Assembly: GCA_902702965.1 (NCBI GenBank)
Contig: CACRXP010000189.1
Coordinates: forward strand, 124,001 to 188,000
DNA length: 64,000 nt
Origin: Spirometra erinaceieuropaei
Taxonomy: Eukaryota; Platyhelminthes; Cestoda; Diphyllobothriidea; Diphyllobothriidae
Reading direction: 5' to 3'
Shown here piece by piece: positions 21,512 to 32,674 of the stretch. Made by a program: the position numbers and the translations under genes. Under the pieces are notes generated by a model. It had not been told where the DNA came from, ran no database searches, and saw nothing but the letters and a program-made list of their open reading frames with translations. Positions within the stretch are counted from its first letter, which is position 1, and every line of letters starts with the position of its first letter.

Positions 21512-21957
21512 ACAGAGGACTTTAAACGGGGACTGCAGAATTGGAGGGCGAGGCTTTTACGGTTGCTAGGCCCAAAAAACTTCAGCCAACTTCGAAGCAC
21601 ACCGGTCTCTCCGGAGTCGCATGAGCGGACAGAAAAGAAGACCCAACGATGTCGTTCCCTGTCAGCCATGAAGTCCAATTCTCACTCTTCAACTGGCCTA
21701 CCGAGCGTTCCCTTCCTCCATGTCTCCGACAAGGACGAGTGGTTGCGTCTGACTCCCGAACTGTACGAGACCGTCTCCGTCAACGGTACTGTCCGAAGGA
21801 TGACAGTAGAGCTCTTGAAACGCATCCGTCAGCTCAATACGGAGGTACATGCAGTGGTTGTGTCCACCATCCACAGGAAGAGGCAGATGCAGCAGGAACT
21901 GGACAATCTGTATTCCCTCCAAACTTCCGGCCTTCTGGTCCAGTGGATCCAAGTAAA
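21512..21957 (+). CDS. Spectrin-superfamily giant protein, exon 4
   Basis: The exon begins after TCTCCAACAG in phase 0 and ends at the strong donor GTAAGA (21958), leaving two bases of a codon that is completed by exon 5. A weaker donor at 21953 would break the frame with exon 5. The product starts TEDFKRGLQNWRARLLRLLG, continuing the helix at the end of exon 3. It then has a Ser/Thr-rich charged linker (about residues 30-70 of the exon) and a second helical part with RMTVELLKRIRQLNTEV and KRQMQQELDNLYSLQ. This fits a spectrin repeat with a long inserted loop. Confidence 0.75.
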
Positions 21958-22574
21958 GTAAGATCCGTCAATTAAGACGCCTTACATTTGTGTCCTTGAA
22001 ATTGCCGGGGTGTTTATATTTCGGTATTTTAATTGTAAAGCCCAGTGAGAATGCTCTGCTCATCGTAAGGAGACGAGAGGATCTCAGCCTCCGATCTGCT
22101 GTACGACACGTACTCATATGTCTTCCCGACCTTTTGGTTTCCGCAACCATGAAAATGTTTGGTGTCCACGAGATGCTGGGTGTTTGTAAGCATCTTTTTT
22201 GGGTCGGGGAGTTTAACTGAGTCATTAGTTCAGTTGGGCTGTACTCAATTATGAAGGAGACGTGACATCTCAAACGTCGTTTCCGAATATTTCCACCGAT
22301 CGCAGCGACGGCGATGTGAGCATAATTTTGTCTATAGCGATATTAGACTTGCGTACTCTTTCCTCCTCAACCACCTGAGGAATGATACGCAGGAGAAAAC
22401 CTTATCTTTCATATTTGGTAACATTTATGAAGGTGTTTTGCAAAACATTTGGTGGCGAAGGAACACAGAAAATGGGGAAAAAGATTTAAAAAAGACGTGA
22501 CTTACCAGCTAAATCAAATGTAACAATATGAACACTTTTTTCAACAGAAGTGAAGAGGCGGGTTGCGGAAAGCC

Positions 22575-22790
22575 ATCACAACGAAAGAGACACCGTAGCC
22601 GAAAGAAGAGCTTTATTGGCCAAACGTTTGGAGCTCAAGTTCAAATCCAGACTCACAGACAGAATCAGACACAGCTAGTGAGTCACACAGATGTTGTAGT
22701 TTTTATGGGATGCAATCAGACAAAAATCGCACCACATGCAAATGTCCGTGATGAATCGTCAGCTGCCAATTTTGGTAAGCCTGCAATAGC
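22575..22790 (-). repeat. Family R1 repeat, minus-strand copy
   Basis: On the minus strand this has the R1 order: GCATCCCATAAAAACTAC, a GTGTCTGATT..GTCTGTGAGTCTGG block in place of the hammerhead, and CCAATAAAGCTCTTCTTTCGG at the 3' end near 22578. The core has decayed. It faces the plus-strand copy at 22791 head to head. Confidence 0.55.
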
Positions 22791-22925
22791 ATGATATCTG
22801 CATCCTATAAATACTACTCTAACCGTTCGACGAATCACACTTAATTGCTTCTGCCTCTGATAATGAAGTTACGTGTGAATTTAAAACGTCAGGATAATAA
22901 GACTCTTGTTTCAGTGGTTGTTTCC
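22791..22925 (+). repeat. Family R1 repeat, plus-strand degenerate copy
   Basis: It begins at the ATATCTGCATCCTATAAATAC box and runs through CTCTGATAATGAAG, TTTAAAACGTCAGG and AATAAGACTCTTGTTTCAG, matching the 3' part of R1 copy a. The hammerhead core is mutated. Together with the preceding copy it forms an inverted pair. Confidence 0.55.
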
Positions 22926-24014
22926 CGCTTCGGGAATATGAATACGGAAAAGCATATCGTCAAGTAGGATAGACGGCTTTATATATGTTGCAATAGTAGT
23001 AAACTTTCGATGTGTACGATTCACTGTGAACAACAGGTTCTCCTGCGGCAGTCAGTAAGCTGTCTGGGTTAAGAGTAATCTGGAAACACTCCAAGGTTGT
23101 TCGCCAAAACGTGCTCTTACGTATTTATATGAAGAACAGTGCCTAAATGAGGCTGTAAAGTTGGCTATTAATCTGCCAAATGAATCTGATAATAATGCAC
23201 CGGCTTCCAGATTAAATACCTAGAAACTCGTACTTGGGCAGACAGCTTTCTATATCAGGCAAAGTTCCATCACTAATTACAGTGGAAGAAGGTCAGCGCT
23301 CTTGTTAATTGACTGTGCTCCGGAGGACAATGAATCAGACAGTTCGTGACTCGTGCAAGTTTCGGCATCTTTAAACTTGAACATGTAGCCGACTTCTGAC
23401 AAATGAGTCGCATCTTGGGAGCTGCTGTCATTCACTGCTGCTGCGTGCTCGGTTATCCGCGTCCAGAGTGACCCTGGAGCCTCCCAGCGTTCTTACTTTA
23501 TGCGAAACGTTAAACGACCTCAGGCGCCTACTATCATGACAGTAAATCCTTCGACTTCATTCACTGGCGCCTGATGGATGCGTACGGTTTGTGTAGACAG
23601 CTAACAATTTCCAGGACGCCTTGGCAGGCATCAACGCATGCGAGGATATGGGAACTGGGTGACTCTACTTCTTGTCTCGTTTTTGCGTAAACGCCTGTCA
23701 AGGAATTCGGGTGCATATTCAGTTATTGGGTGCACCTGTCGATGATATTAAATTTTAGAAGCCTTCTCCTCTGTTGCCCTGTTTTGCGTCCCAAAAACAC
23801 TGATATAGTGCTCTTATACACCTGATTTTGTGACTGATTAAGTGATTGCTATTAACGCCTAGTACTTCTGTCGGGATTGTTGTTTTATTTGGACACTTTT
23901 GTTTCTAGATCACAACAATCGTGTGTGAAGCCGAACCTTCCGGGAATAAAATCCTTGTTCTAGCTTTCGTGCTTACTACTTCTCAGGCGAATCTATGTTC
24001 GTTTATGTTATGTT
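22926..24014. other. Intron 4 sequence, nothing supportable
   Basis: A weak R1-like 3' end (about 23930-23975, GAATAAAATCCTTGTTCTAG) may be present. No exon is seen. Confidence 0.35.
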
Positions 24015-24028
24015 AGATGACTTTGATT
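24015..24028 (+). repeat. Target site duplication, left
   Basis: AGATGACTTTGATT here is repeated exactly at 25763-25776 and brackets the zinc-finger retrotransposon insertion. Confidence 0.8.
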
Positions 24029-24689
24029 GTGTCAGGTACACCTGACACCTGTCGCCCACGACTTCACCACAGCCGAACCTGACACAACAACAGGCACAAC
24101 CCCTACAACCTCCATCAACAGATGTGAGGGCCCGGACTACATCTGCCCTCACTGCGATCGCACCTTCACTTCACGCATCGGCCTGGTCGGTCACTTGCGA
24201 ATCCATCGCACAGAGTCTGGCGAACCAGTGCCTGGAGCACCAACCTACACTCACCGCACTCGCCTCCACTGCCCACACTGCCCTCGCACCTTCACGCATC
24301 GCATGGGTCTATTCGGCCACATGCTCATCCACGAGAGCGGCATTGACCGCAATTCCGATACAGTCACGACATCCAACACGCCCTGACCCATCCTCGCCCC
24401 ACCGTCACACGCGCCGACCACCACCACCGCCACCACCAACACCACTGCTTCCTCTACAGCTGACACCGACACCGCCGACCTCTCATGCCCACATTGTCCA
24501 CGCACCTTCACCTCACGCATCGGCCTGGTCGGTCACTTGCGAATCCATCGCACAGAGACTGGCGAACCAGTGCCTGGAGCACCAACCTACACCCACCGCA
24601 CTCGCCTCCACTGCCCACACTGCCCTCGCACCTTCACGCATCGCATGGGTCTATTCGGCCACATGCGCATCCACAACGACCTGCGGTAG
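24029..24689 (+). pseudogene. Retrotransposon-encoded C2H2 zinc-finger C-terminus
   Basis: One continuous frame, broken only by a TGA at 24384-24386, encodes four C2H2 fingers in two nearly identical pairs. Each finger is C-x2-C-x12-H-x3-H. The first finger of a pair reads CPHC..RTFTSRIGLVGHLRIH and the second CPHCPRTFTHRMGLFGHM.IH. They are joined by a conserved linker (TESGEPVPGAPTYTHRT in the first pair), and a Thr/Pro-rich spacer separates the pairs. The frame ends shortly after the fourth finger. I recall this arrangement at the C-terminus of LINE proteins in diphyllobothriid cestodes. The function there is presumably nucleic-acid binding. It is a truncated dead copy. Confidence 0.8.
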
Positions 24690-25762
24690 ACAACCGCCGG
24701 TCACACCACACATTCCCTCACTCCCTACCTCCTAAGACCATCACCCCACCAGACATCAACCCCCACACACCTCATGCACTCAACTGCCGCCTCCCACGCT
24801 AGTGGGAAGTGTGCATCTCGACTCGGTCCCCATGCGGCCTCGGCTGCACGGGTGACTTGAGTCCGAGACTATCCCGACACGTCAAGTGTCGTGGATAGGA
24901 AGGTTGCTGATTGACGCCCGTTCTCGGTTCACGCAGTTCGTCACGTTGTGTGCGTGTGTTGTGTGGAGTGGCGGACTGGTGGGCTGGGGACGGGCTGAAG
25001 CAGCACCTTCCACGGCCCTCTCACGCATGTGAGAGACACGCCGTTCAACCCCCGTTGTGTGAAATCCTGGTGTTTGTGTGTATGGGGGGCCAGGTCGTGC
25101 TGTGGCGCGCGCAGGCATGGTCAGTCGACCATGTCAGCCACCGCGCCCATTCCCCACTCCAGTCTACTGACCGGCTCGGACAGTGGCTGGGGTGTGGGAA
25201 TGGGAAGGGAGAGTGAGGTCGACGACTCAGCGCATTTTCCTCACTATAAACAATCTGACGCGCTTGAACCTATCACGGTGCCCTAAAGGCGTGGCTTGGA
25301 AGGTTGCCAACTGACGGGGTACCTTGGACCTCCTCCTTAACGGGAGGCGGTCTGAGAGTCAGGCTGCAATGGCTCCTTTTTAATGTGGCCTTTATGGCAT
25401 TCCCACCACAGTGTGGGATCCGAGCCAGGCGTTGGCGGCACGCCCAGGTGCGGCTTCGGCCGTGCCAGCCTCCAAATCTCTGTTGTGTTGGTTGAAATCC
25501 TGGTTATTGTTGTGTGGACCAGGGGGTGTGGTGGAACGCCAAGGTGAGGATCCGTCCGAGCCATCCACCTGCGGCCTCCCTCGTCTCCGGTCTTCTTGAC
25601 TCTGTCTTGACACCGGGCCCAGGCGGGGGAGGAGGAGAGAGTGTAGGTAGATGCTACGCAAGTCTACTGGCACTATAAACCCCTGCGTAAGTCACCGTCC
25701 CTGCTCCCACCGCTGCTGCAACTGTGGGGCACACGGTGGACATCGTCGAAATCGACGGTCGA
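24690..25762 (+). repeat. LINE 3' region with an internal ~0.4 kb partial duplication
   Basis: Two diverged blocks recur: GGAAGGTTGC.GA.TGACG at about 24898 and 25298, and TTGAAATCCTGGT / GTGAAATCCTGGT followed by a GT-rich stretch and CCAGG at about 25060 and 25490. This suggests tandem duplication in the untranslated region. The final 150 bp (about 25610-25762) are the part shared with other copies in the window. Confidence 0.55.
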
Positions 25763-25776
25763 AGATGACTTTGATT
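25763..25776 (+). repeat. Target site duplication, right
   Basis: AGATGACTTTGATT is identical to 24015-24028. Confidence 0.8.
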
Positions 25777-26514
25777 ACGAAATTTTGGCTGAAATGCAAA
25801 AACAAACTATCGACAAGGAGGGATCACTCAAGTAGTGATGAAATACCGGTTGACATGCAGCGTACACTTAGGGTAGTCCTAGCAAGTGTAGGAGTTCATA
25901 ATTGAGATGACATCGACAACGGAACAAACAACCGAAAATGCGCGCTAGACCATATAACTTCTCGGCAATTCATGTGCTATGGCTGTCCGAGGGCAGTTAA
26001 TAGCCATTAATCACGTGTCCAATCCCCGAGGAACAGGCACAAAGACACCACCTTGGATATGTCATACTCTGCTACATATTAAGAATTCAAAAGGCAATTT
26101 GACTAAACTACGTCTGCTTTCGATAAATTTTCTTCAGACCTGTACATTTTCATGGCCATTGCTATAATGAATCAGAAGATACGGGCATGTAGACAATTAT
26201 GCTTTAACTCGGATTTGGGGGGGGAGAGTCAAACATCAAAATTCCATTCAGCGCCAAGGAGAAGGTGGACCTCGGGAAAGGCAATTATATGCGGGTGGCT
26301 GGCATGATGGCTTTAAGCCATGGAAACTGTGGGACCTGTATAAAGTTCTGTGCGCATAGGACCGATTTGAGTAATCTGATTGTATTCACCTCTGCTGTAT
26401 CCGACAGGTGCTGCCCACGTAATTTTGGATGGTTTGACGGAACCTTGTAAATCACTCGGAAGGCCTCTCTGGTGCGGTTTTAAGGGGCGGTCGGAAAGAC
26501 GTGCATTCAAAAGC

Positions 26515-26645
26515 TAACATCCGGATGAGTACGAAATATTTTAGAATTATGTCGCATGATAATCAATATTACGATCCCGCCTGCGTAATCCTCCTTAATC
26601 GAAAACGCACTTCAGAAATTCGGCTGGTATTTCGCAGTTCATGTG
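26515..26645. mobile_element. Foldback element, right-arm fragment
   Basis: TTTTAGAATTATGTCGCATG, CTGCGTAATCCTCCTTAATC and AAAACGCACTTCAGAAATTC match the right arm of the second foldback subfamily (19651-20638). The rest of the element is absent. Confidence 0.5.
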
Positions 26646-28430
26646 AATCTTGCAACCGCGAACCGCCATTTACACGACATTGTATCCATTTGCTTATTAG
26701 GGCTGTGTTTGAAACATCTAACGCAGTACCTAACTATTACAGAATTGGGAAATGAGAATAATACGAAATGCAATCTGAAAAAACCCCATACGCGAATACA
26801 AAGGCTGGCAGAGTTTGAAGTTACTCGAGAATTTAAGTCTGCTTTGAATCTGGAAGATACAATTTCTTTTAGCAGATTATTTGCAAAATACGGAATCCAT
26901 CACAAACCGAATGCAAGAAACAATAGTTGTAAATTGCGTTTGAAGTTTTGGAAGAGCTCAAAAGTAAATACTGAAATGCATGCATCTTGGCGTAACTGAA
27001 GTATCTTGAGATCGTGTTGCGTGTCAATCATTGCTAAAACTCCACCTGCGTAACGCCTTCATGCCAAAATCACATTTCTAAACTTCTGTTAAAGCTTCGA
27101 TAGTTTTCTCACCTGCTGTATTTGGGTGTAGGAATCATTGAGTGCTTCTCTTAGGCTCTGAAGCCGATCTCATTCCAACCCGTGCGCATTATTATGCAAA
27201 CGGCGTTCTCTGGCGGAGGTCGAACTATTCTGCAGAAGACAGAGGACGACTTCTAATCGTTGGGAGAATTTTTTATTCGGTAACATAGGCATACGTCTAG
27301 AACGTCATTACCAGAAGAAAAGGAATGCGAGATACGACAATTACAGTCCCTCTCAATTCATCAGTGACCTATATATGCTATCAGGAATTGCGCTCTTTTA
27401 GCTTGGGACTAGGGCACGGAATCAAAAAGTCGGTTTAGTAAGTCCTGGAAGAAGCTTCGGGCGTGTTATTCTGCTGGCTCTGTGTGTCATTCCCTCGTCA
27501 CTTTAATAGACTCCTCATCTCTCTTAATCATAACATGTGTTCGCTGATTTTGGCCTCTGTACAATTTAGTCTGTCTAATTTTGAGGACAGATTAGACGTA
27601 TGATTTGGCCAACTAATCATGGTGGCCTCTATTCTCTTAGCCTCAGCGACGTTTAAACCTGAGGCCACCTACTCTGGCAATCACGGGAATCTTGTTGATC
27701 TTAAAAAGAACGTTATCTCCTTGGTGGGCTGTCAGGTTCAACTCTCCATGACTGAGTTCGCACACACCGCTCAAGGCCACGGTGGTTTGAGGGACGCCAC
27801 AGTGGGTCTCAATTACTTTGGAACTACATTTACACATCTTTGTTAATTCGCTTTTGTAGACAGGAATTTATGTCTATTGGGCTTACAGTTCGTTGTTCAG
27901 CTGAGAAGAACCCAGGGGAGGGCAGATTTACGTCCTTTCCCCCCTTGGCTAAAAATCGGAGATCATGTGATTGTCACAAATGTAAATGTTTGGAATGCGC
28001 GGCTCTGACTATAATGGAAATGTTTTGCATTTCATGACGCAAAATAATGTGTTCGTGATGTGGAAAGCAGTCACAAGCCGCAGTCGTAAAACCGGTTCGT
28101 CAATTCCTCCTTGAGACTGAAGGATCATCGAAGTTTCTTTTATCTAATTATATGTTTGCGCCCCAAATTTCGACGAGATTTGTTGGCAAATTGCAACCTG
28201 ACTAAGCGTTCGCGATTTTCGTCGTGAGTCTTATCAGGACGTATTATTGTGTTTTTGTTATTCAGTTGGTCTATTGAAAACTTTTTTTTCGCGCTGATTA
28301 CTTGAAAATATTGTAGGTGAGATGCTGGACGAGGGATATTAGGTTATTCCTCGAGTCCGGTACATGTCTTATCCGATAACAAGAGCGCATTATTAGTGAA
28401 AAAAGACTGGTCGAGAACCGGAACAGTCTG
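26646..28430. other. Intron 4 sequence, nothing supportable
   Basis: A further decayed foldback arm may lie at about 26990-27120 (CACCTGCGTAACGCC ... TTTTCTCACCTGCTGTA). Short open frames at 26643 and 27619 lack family similarity. Confidence 0.4.
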
Positions 28431-28735
28431 CTAGTTGTTCTCAGTTTTTAAATTCGTACAAGGGTCTACTGTCGGAGATAGCAACAACAGAACGAACAAT
28501 GATTGTACGGCGTGCTAACCAATCACCGGTTGATGACTCAGACCTAAAATGTTTACGCAGGCCTCTGTATATCAGCGCTAGATCGATAAATCGAGTGGCT
28601 GAGTTCTTATCCGAGGCCCAAGATTCGACCCTTTCTCGGCCTGTTTTGGTTCCGGCACGGGCGATTATTTTAGTGGCTGTGAAGTGTGGACAGCCAATTG
28701 TGATAATTCGTCGCCTACTCGACGAGACGTAGGAC
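28431..28735 (-). repeat. Penelope-type 3' end, degenerate copy
   Basis: On the minus strand this matches the 3' part of the Penelope-like remnants at 11.9 and 29.6 kb: a decayed hammerhead-like block (TTCGTACAAGGGTCTACTGT on +), the ACAACAGAACGAACA stretch, GCTAGATCGATAAATCGA, and the GIY-YIG end region. It is too mutated to read as protein. Confidence 0.5.
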
Positions 28736-29579
28736 CGCCCGTAAACGCTATCGCCTTGATTTTTAGGGCAAAGCTACATCCACGCATTCCGCCCCATAAC
28801 ATCGTCCGATGCGGTTTTCACAGTGATAAACTAATGCGGCTTTAGACTACCCATTAACCTAAGGCCCCGTTCCATCGTGATCCTCGTCATTTGCGATTTG
28901 AAACATGAACTGCCCAATGTTGACAGAAACGAGCAGCCCCTTAAACTTTTCATTTTCCTTCTTTAAACTTTTTTCACAATAATTTAGTGGATTGCATTGT
29001 CCAAAGTGATGAATGCCACTTTGTTCAAATTTGACAATCGCTTGTCCATAACAGTAGGCGGATGTACAGGTTTGTGTGACAGGATGTCTAGTTAACGGTT
29101 TAAGATTTGAGAGGTTAGTTCCCTAGCAAAAACTGACCAAATGAGGTCGCGCGCATCTCAAAATTAACTGAACTGATGCCAGCTCCTTGCTGGGATGTGA
29201 AATCAGAACAGTGGAGCAAATTCCTACACATCGACGTCCACAGTTCGATTTTCTTCAGATCTGCCTTTAAAGTAATCAAGCTGAAGAAAAATTTAAAAAT
29301 GAACCAGTACCTGTAGGATACAGTTGCCGAATAACTCATAACTCAATTAGAAAAGTAGGATCAGCGCTGGCCGTTGTTGGCAAAAAAAATTTCGATTGGG
29401 TTGGAAGTCTCTTGGTGAGTTCCAACTGCTACCTTTTGGCAGTAGATGGTAGAAAAGACTGTCTAAATTTTCACTGATTGCGGTTTATATTCGGAGCGCG
29501 GACGTTTTACAGGGGACACCTTCTGTACATGGCGAATCGAGTAATGTGCACGATTCCCTAGAATACTCTCATTGTATAA
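28736..29579. other. Intron 4 sequence, nothing recognised
   Basis: No exon, repeat or RNA gene is supported. Confidence 0.4.
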
Positions 29580-30835
29580 GTGAAGAAGAAGAGTAGAGCA
29601 CCGCAGCACTTCGGTTATTGTCTTGAGCTTTCAGACTCGTACAGGAGTCCATCGTCAGAGGTAGTGGCAGCAACAGAACAAGCGACACTTAGAAGGCATG
29701 TAGGCCAATCATTGACCTACAGCGCTAGACTGGAGGTGACTGCGCAGGGCCCTGTACGCCGGCACCAGATCGATAAATCAATTGACCGAGTTCTCATCCG
29801 AGACCCAGGCTTCAATCAATTCTCGGCCGCCTTTGTTTTTTGGCGTGGGCGACTATTTTGGTGGCTGCAAAGTTAAATTCGTGACCAATTTCGCAGGTGT
29901 GGGCGGCCACTTGTGATCATGCGTCGCCTCCTCGCACAGCCAGCTTATGTTCGTGTATGCACGACCTGAGCATGCGTCCAGTCTGTCCTGTGTAAGTGAA
30001 AGGACAATTTTGACACGGAATGCGATACACTACTTCAGATTGCTCTTCAGGCGTTAGCTGGTCTTTGATTTTTATGACCCTTTTGCGCATGGCGGCTTTG
30101 GGGCGGTGTGAAATTCCAACACCTAACTCCGCTGCAATGTGCTCAGTCGCTTCTGAAACGCCCTTGACGTATGCGAGAGAATGTCATATCGTCGGTAGTG
30201 TTGATGCTCGAGTTCACTGGTGGTGACCGCGTAGGCAGCGACTTATGAATGCCCTTGGATAACCATTTGGCACAAACTGGTCGCGGAGATAACGGGCCTC
30301 ACGTGCTCTGTCCTCCGGTTTGCTGCAATAAGTTTGGATGCGTTTGAAGGACGTCTTCACACAGCTTCGTTTGTGAGCCACCGGATAGTTGCTGTGAAAA
30401 CTGAGAAGCTGTGTGGTGTTCGTTGTCTTCCTATAAACTGTCGTTTCAAGTTCACCGTTAAGGTTTCGTCTGAAAAGCACATCCAGGTAGGGCAACTGCT
30501 GTTCCTGTTCTTCTTCCCACGTAAATTTTATATCAGGGAAGACTGCGTTGATCAGGCTGTGGAACTGTTGCAGCATGTCCTTCTTTACGATGACGAACGT
30601 GACGTCGACGTTACGGCGCCAAAGCACCGGTTCATGTTGGATGAGAGGAATAGCATCGAAGATATTTCGGAGAGATTGGCTGGCTCGCAATTATCAAAGC
30701 TTTTTGTGCAAAAATCGACTAGAATTTTAAATCAGCGGCTAAAACAGTTGAGCTCGGGCTAATCAATTTTTTCTCTTTCATTGCTTGGGCCTTCTAACCA
30801 CTGTTTTTGATTCTTGACGACCTCCTGACTTTGAT
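29580..30835 (-). mobile_element. Penelope-like retroelement remnant 2
   Basis: This is collinear with remnant 1 (11890-13140): a hammerhead-like block at 29628-29658, a GIY-YIG region in broken frames at about 29860-30200, and a reverse-transcriptase fragment at 30214-30690. It shares the same upstream sequence up to the CCTCCTG block. Both copies therefore begin and end at the same points. Confidence 0.75.
30214..30690 (-). pseudogene. C-terminal reverse transcriptase fragment, Penelope-like remnant 2
   Basis: The 158 codons have the same order as in remnant 1: LWRRNVDVTFVIVKKD, HSLINAVFPDIKFT, LPYLDVLFRR, VYRKTTNTTQLL, HKRSCVKTSFKR and YPRAFISRCLRGHHQ. The catalytic YVDD reads NVDV, so both the Tyr and the second Asp are replaced. 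The second Asp to Val change is shared with remnant 1, pointing to a common already-dead ancestor or a trans-mobilised lineage. Confidence 0.78.
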
Positions 30836-31318
30836 TCCCAGATTTTACGACCAACGACGACAAGCAAACATTACTCGACTATATACATCGCCCTTGGCGC
30901 TTACCTCCACATTTTGATCACTAACGGCATGCTGTTGTACGCGATTGTCTGCTAGGAACATCAGGTTACATCAGAATTTTGTCATGCATTCAAGCTAAAT
31001 TGCTAAAAAGCAATGCTTGAGAAAACTGAAGCATTTTTCCCCGAGTATGAATTGAAAACAGTCATGTACAGCAGAATTTATTGGGGCCAATAAATTTCGT
31101 GACGGCTTTTCAACTGCAGCCCCTCTCTGCATAATAAAGGTAACGAATGGAAGCGCACAGCAGTATGAATTTGTACAGAATGGCAGTGCATAAGAGCAAG
31201 GTCAGGGTTCGAGGCAATGAATAATCAGATAAAGACGTTCACATATGCATCATATAGGAAAGAGGGAGACGGACTGTTAACAGCAAATCACGGTCACGAG
31301 TAACTTGAGGCGTGAAGG

Positions 31319-31570
31319 TTACCAGGGCAATTGCAAATGGATCACGTGGTCTAACTGCTTGCACAGGTCTGGTTTCTCCCTGCGTATGTAAGCCGCTTCG
31401 AAGTAACACAAGGTTCGAGTTGTATGCGCTCGGACAAGTACTCGAAAAGACGTGTTAGGCTCGACAACATGACCGCTATCTAATAGGTGTTTTGTTATAG
31501 ACAAACGGGGGGTTTTGTTTTCCTGTTTGAAAAGCCAATTAGGCAAATGCTCAGCGGCCCTGGTTGCCAA
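31319..31570 (-). pseudogene. C-terminal tail of a third Penelope/GIY-YIG-type retroelement
   Basis: The 83 codons include AEHLPNWLF, SSITKHLL-like LSITKHLLDSGH, a VLVRAHTTRTLCYFEAAYIRR stretch and a KPDLCKQ...LQLPW ending. That is the usual C-terminal order after the GIY-YIG core in flatworm retroelements. Nothing upstream of it in the same frame is recognisable. A fragment of the zinc-finger LINE 3' end follows on the + strand. Confidence 0.55.
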
Positions 31571-31599
31571 GTGTCTGTGCGTTCGCCCAATGTACTAGC

Positions 31600-31812
31600 T
31601 ACGGCTAGTTGTGGGTCCGGTCGTGCCAACCGCCTGCGCCCTCTCCCGCCCGAGGTCTTCTTGACTATGGCTTGACACCGGGCCCAGCTGGGGAGGAGAG
31701 GAGTGTGCGGAAGATGCTGCGTAAGTCTACTCTCGAGAAGAAATAATCCACACGCAAGTCACTGTGCCTGCATTACTGAGATGTGGAACACACGGTGGAC
31801 ATGATCAGGCAT
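31600..31812 (+). repeat. Zinc-finger LINE 3' end fragment
   Basis: This matches about 25560-25750: GTCTTCTTGACT, TTGACACCGGGCCCAG, GGGAGGAG.GGAGTGT, GATGCTRCGYAAGTCTACT and ACACGGTGGACAT. It ends without the final CGTCGAAATCGACG part. Confidence 0.65.
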
Positions 31813-31932
31813 GATAGTCAAACTATCATCTACCTAGGAGTTATCCATGATCCGCATTTAGTTTTGCAAACATTTAAAAAAAAATGTTTCAAATTTAGAA
31901 TCTTATTTCCCTGCTTATTTTCTTGGTTACAG

Positions 31933-32674
31933 CCTTGAGGCACTCAGAAATATTCCTTCTCCATTTGACAACAATTTGGGCAAATCTACCGAATCCGAGA
32001 CCTCTGGAGGCTACGTTAAAAACATTGTCTCCGTCGGTCTCGAATCAGCCGAACAATTTATTGTCACCTTCATGAAGGAAATGGAGCGTCGTACCCAGCA
32101 TGAACTTCCTGCCCTAAAGTGCCTTAGCAGCGTTTCCAACTCCGAGTCTATATTAGACCTTGTAGACGATGAGCGCAGTGTAGACGACGGGACAAACTTT
32201 TGGAATCACCTACTGGAATTTGCCTACAACCAATGGAACGAATTAGTTATCCTCTCAAGCCATAAACAGCACTCAATTCAAATGGCAGAACGGTTTTGTC
32301 GACTGGAAGCCGAGCATGAAAATTGTCTGAGATGGGTCAAAGCAAAGCAGGAGCTCCTTCTGACCACCGGCAACGACGTCACTGATGTCCGCGAAGTGAT
32401 TCGCATGGAATGTCGCATGTCGGGCTGGGAGAACGACCTGAAGGCGCTTACAGGCAGTGTTGATGCCTGCCTGGAGGAACTGGACTCTCTAAGGGTGGCA
32501 CTGTCTCAGGCTGTCCAGGCCGGCACTGAGGGAACTGAGGGACTGAAGGCGGCCCGGCGGGCCGTTGAGGAGTGGAAATGTGAGCTCCAGAAACGGTGGC
32601 AGGACTTTATGCTGCTGCTGGAAGAGCACAAGAAAAAACTGGATATGTCGCTGGCGCTGCAAAATGTGCTTCAA
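31933..32674 (+). CDS. Spectrin-superfamily giant protein, exon 5
   Basis: The acceptor is a clear pyrimidine tract ending TTACAG (31927-31932). The first base completes the codon split after exon 4, then 247 codons follow to donor GTAGGT at 32675 (phase 0). The product contains typical spectrin signatures: WNHLLEFAYNQWNELVILSS, MAERFCRLEAEHENCLRWV, CRMSGWENDLKALTGSVDA and EEWKCELQKRWQDFMLLLEE, followed by KKLDMSLALQNVLQ, which begins the next repeat. This is the clearest triple-helical repeat sequence in the gene. The Trp residues lie where helix A and helix C of repeats expect them. Confidence 0.85.

Larger units (their letters stand above)
24029..25762 (+). mobile_element. 5'-truncated non-LTR retrotransposon carrying C2H2 fingers
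   Basis: A GC-rich block lies between perfect 14-bp target duplications. It opens within a coding region (C2H2 fingers, ending at the stop at 24687-24689) and continues as about 1.07 kb of GC-rich 3' untranslated sequence, ending CATCGTCGAAATCGACGGTC with no poly(A). 5' truncation, a target duplication and lack of a poly(A) tail fit an RTE/CR1-like LINE. The reverse transcriptase itself is missing, so class is inference. Parts of its 3' end recur at about 31.6-31.8 kb and 54.7-54.8 kb. The insertion lies in intron 4 in the same orientation as the host gene. Confidence 0.75.

Noticed and set aside
22548..22672. Helical-looking open frame after CAACAG that could pass for another exon of the spectrin-like gene
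   Set aside because: From about 22578 onward the sequence is the reverse complement of repeat family R1 (shared with 45655-46045), and including it would break the phase match between exons 4 and 5.
24124..24735. 203-codon open frame overlapping the zinc fingers
   Set aside because: It is a shifted frame of the finger-coding repeat; the fingers read in the other frame with perfect C2H2 spacing.
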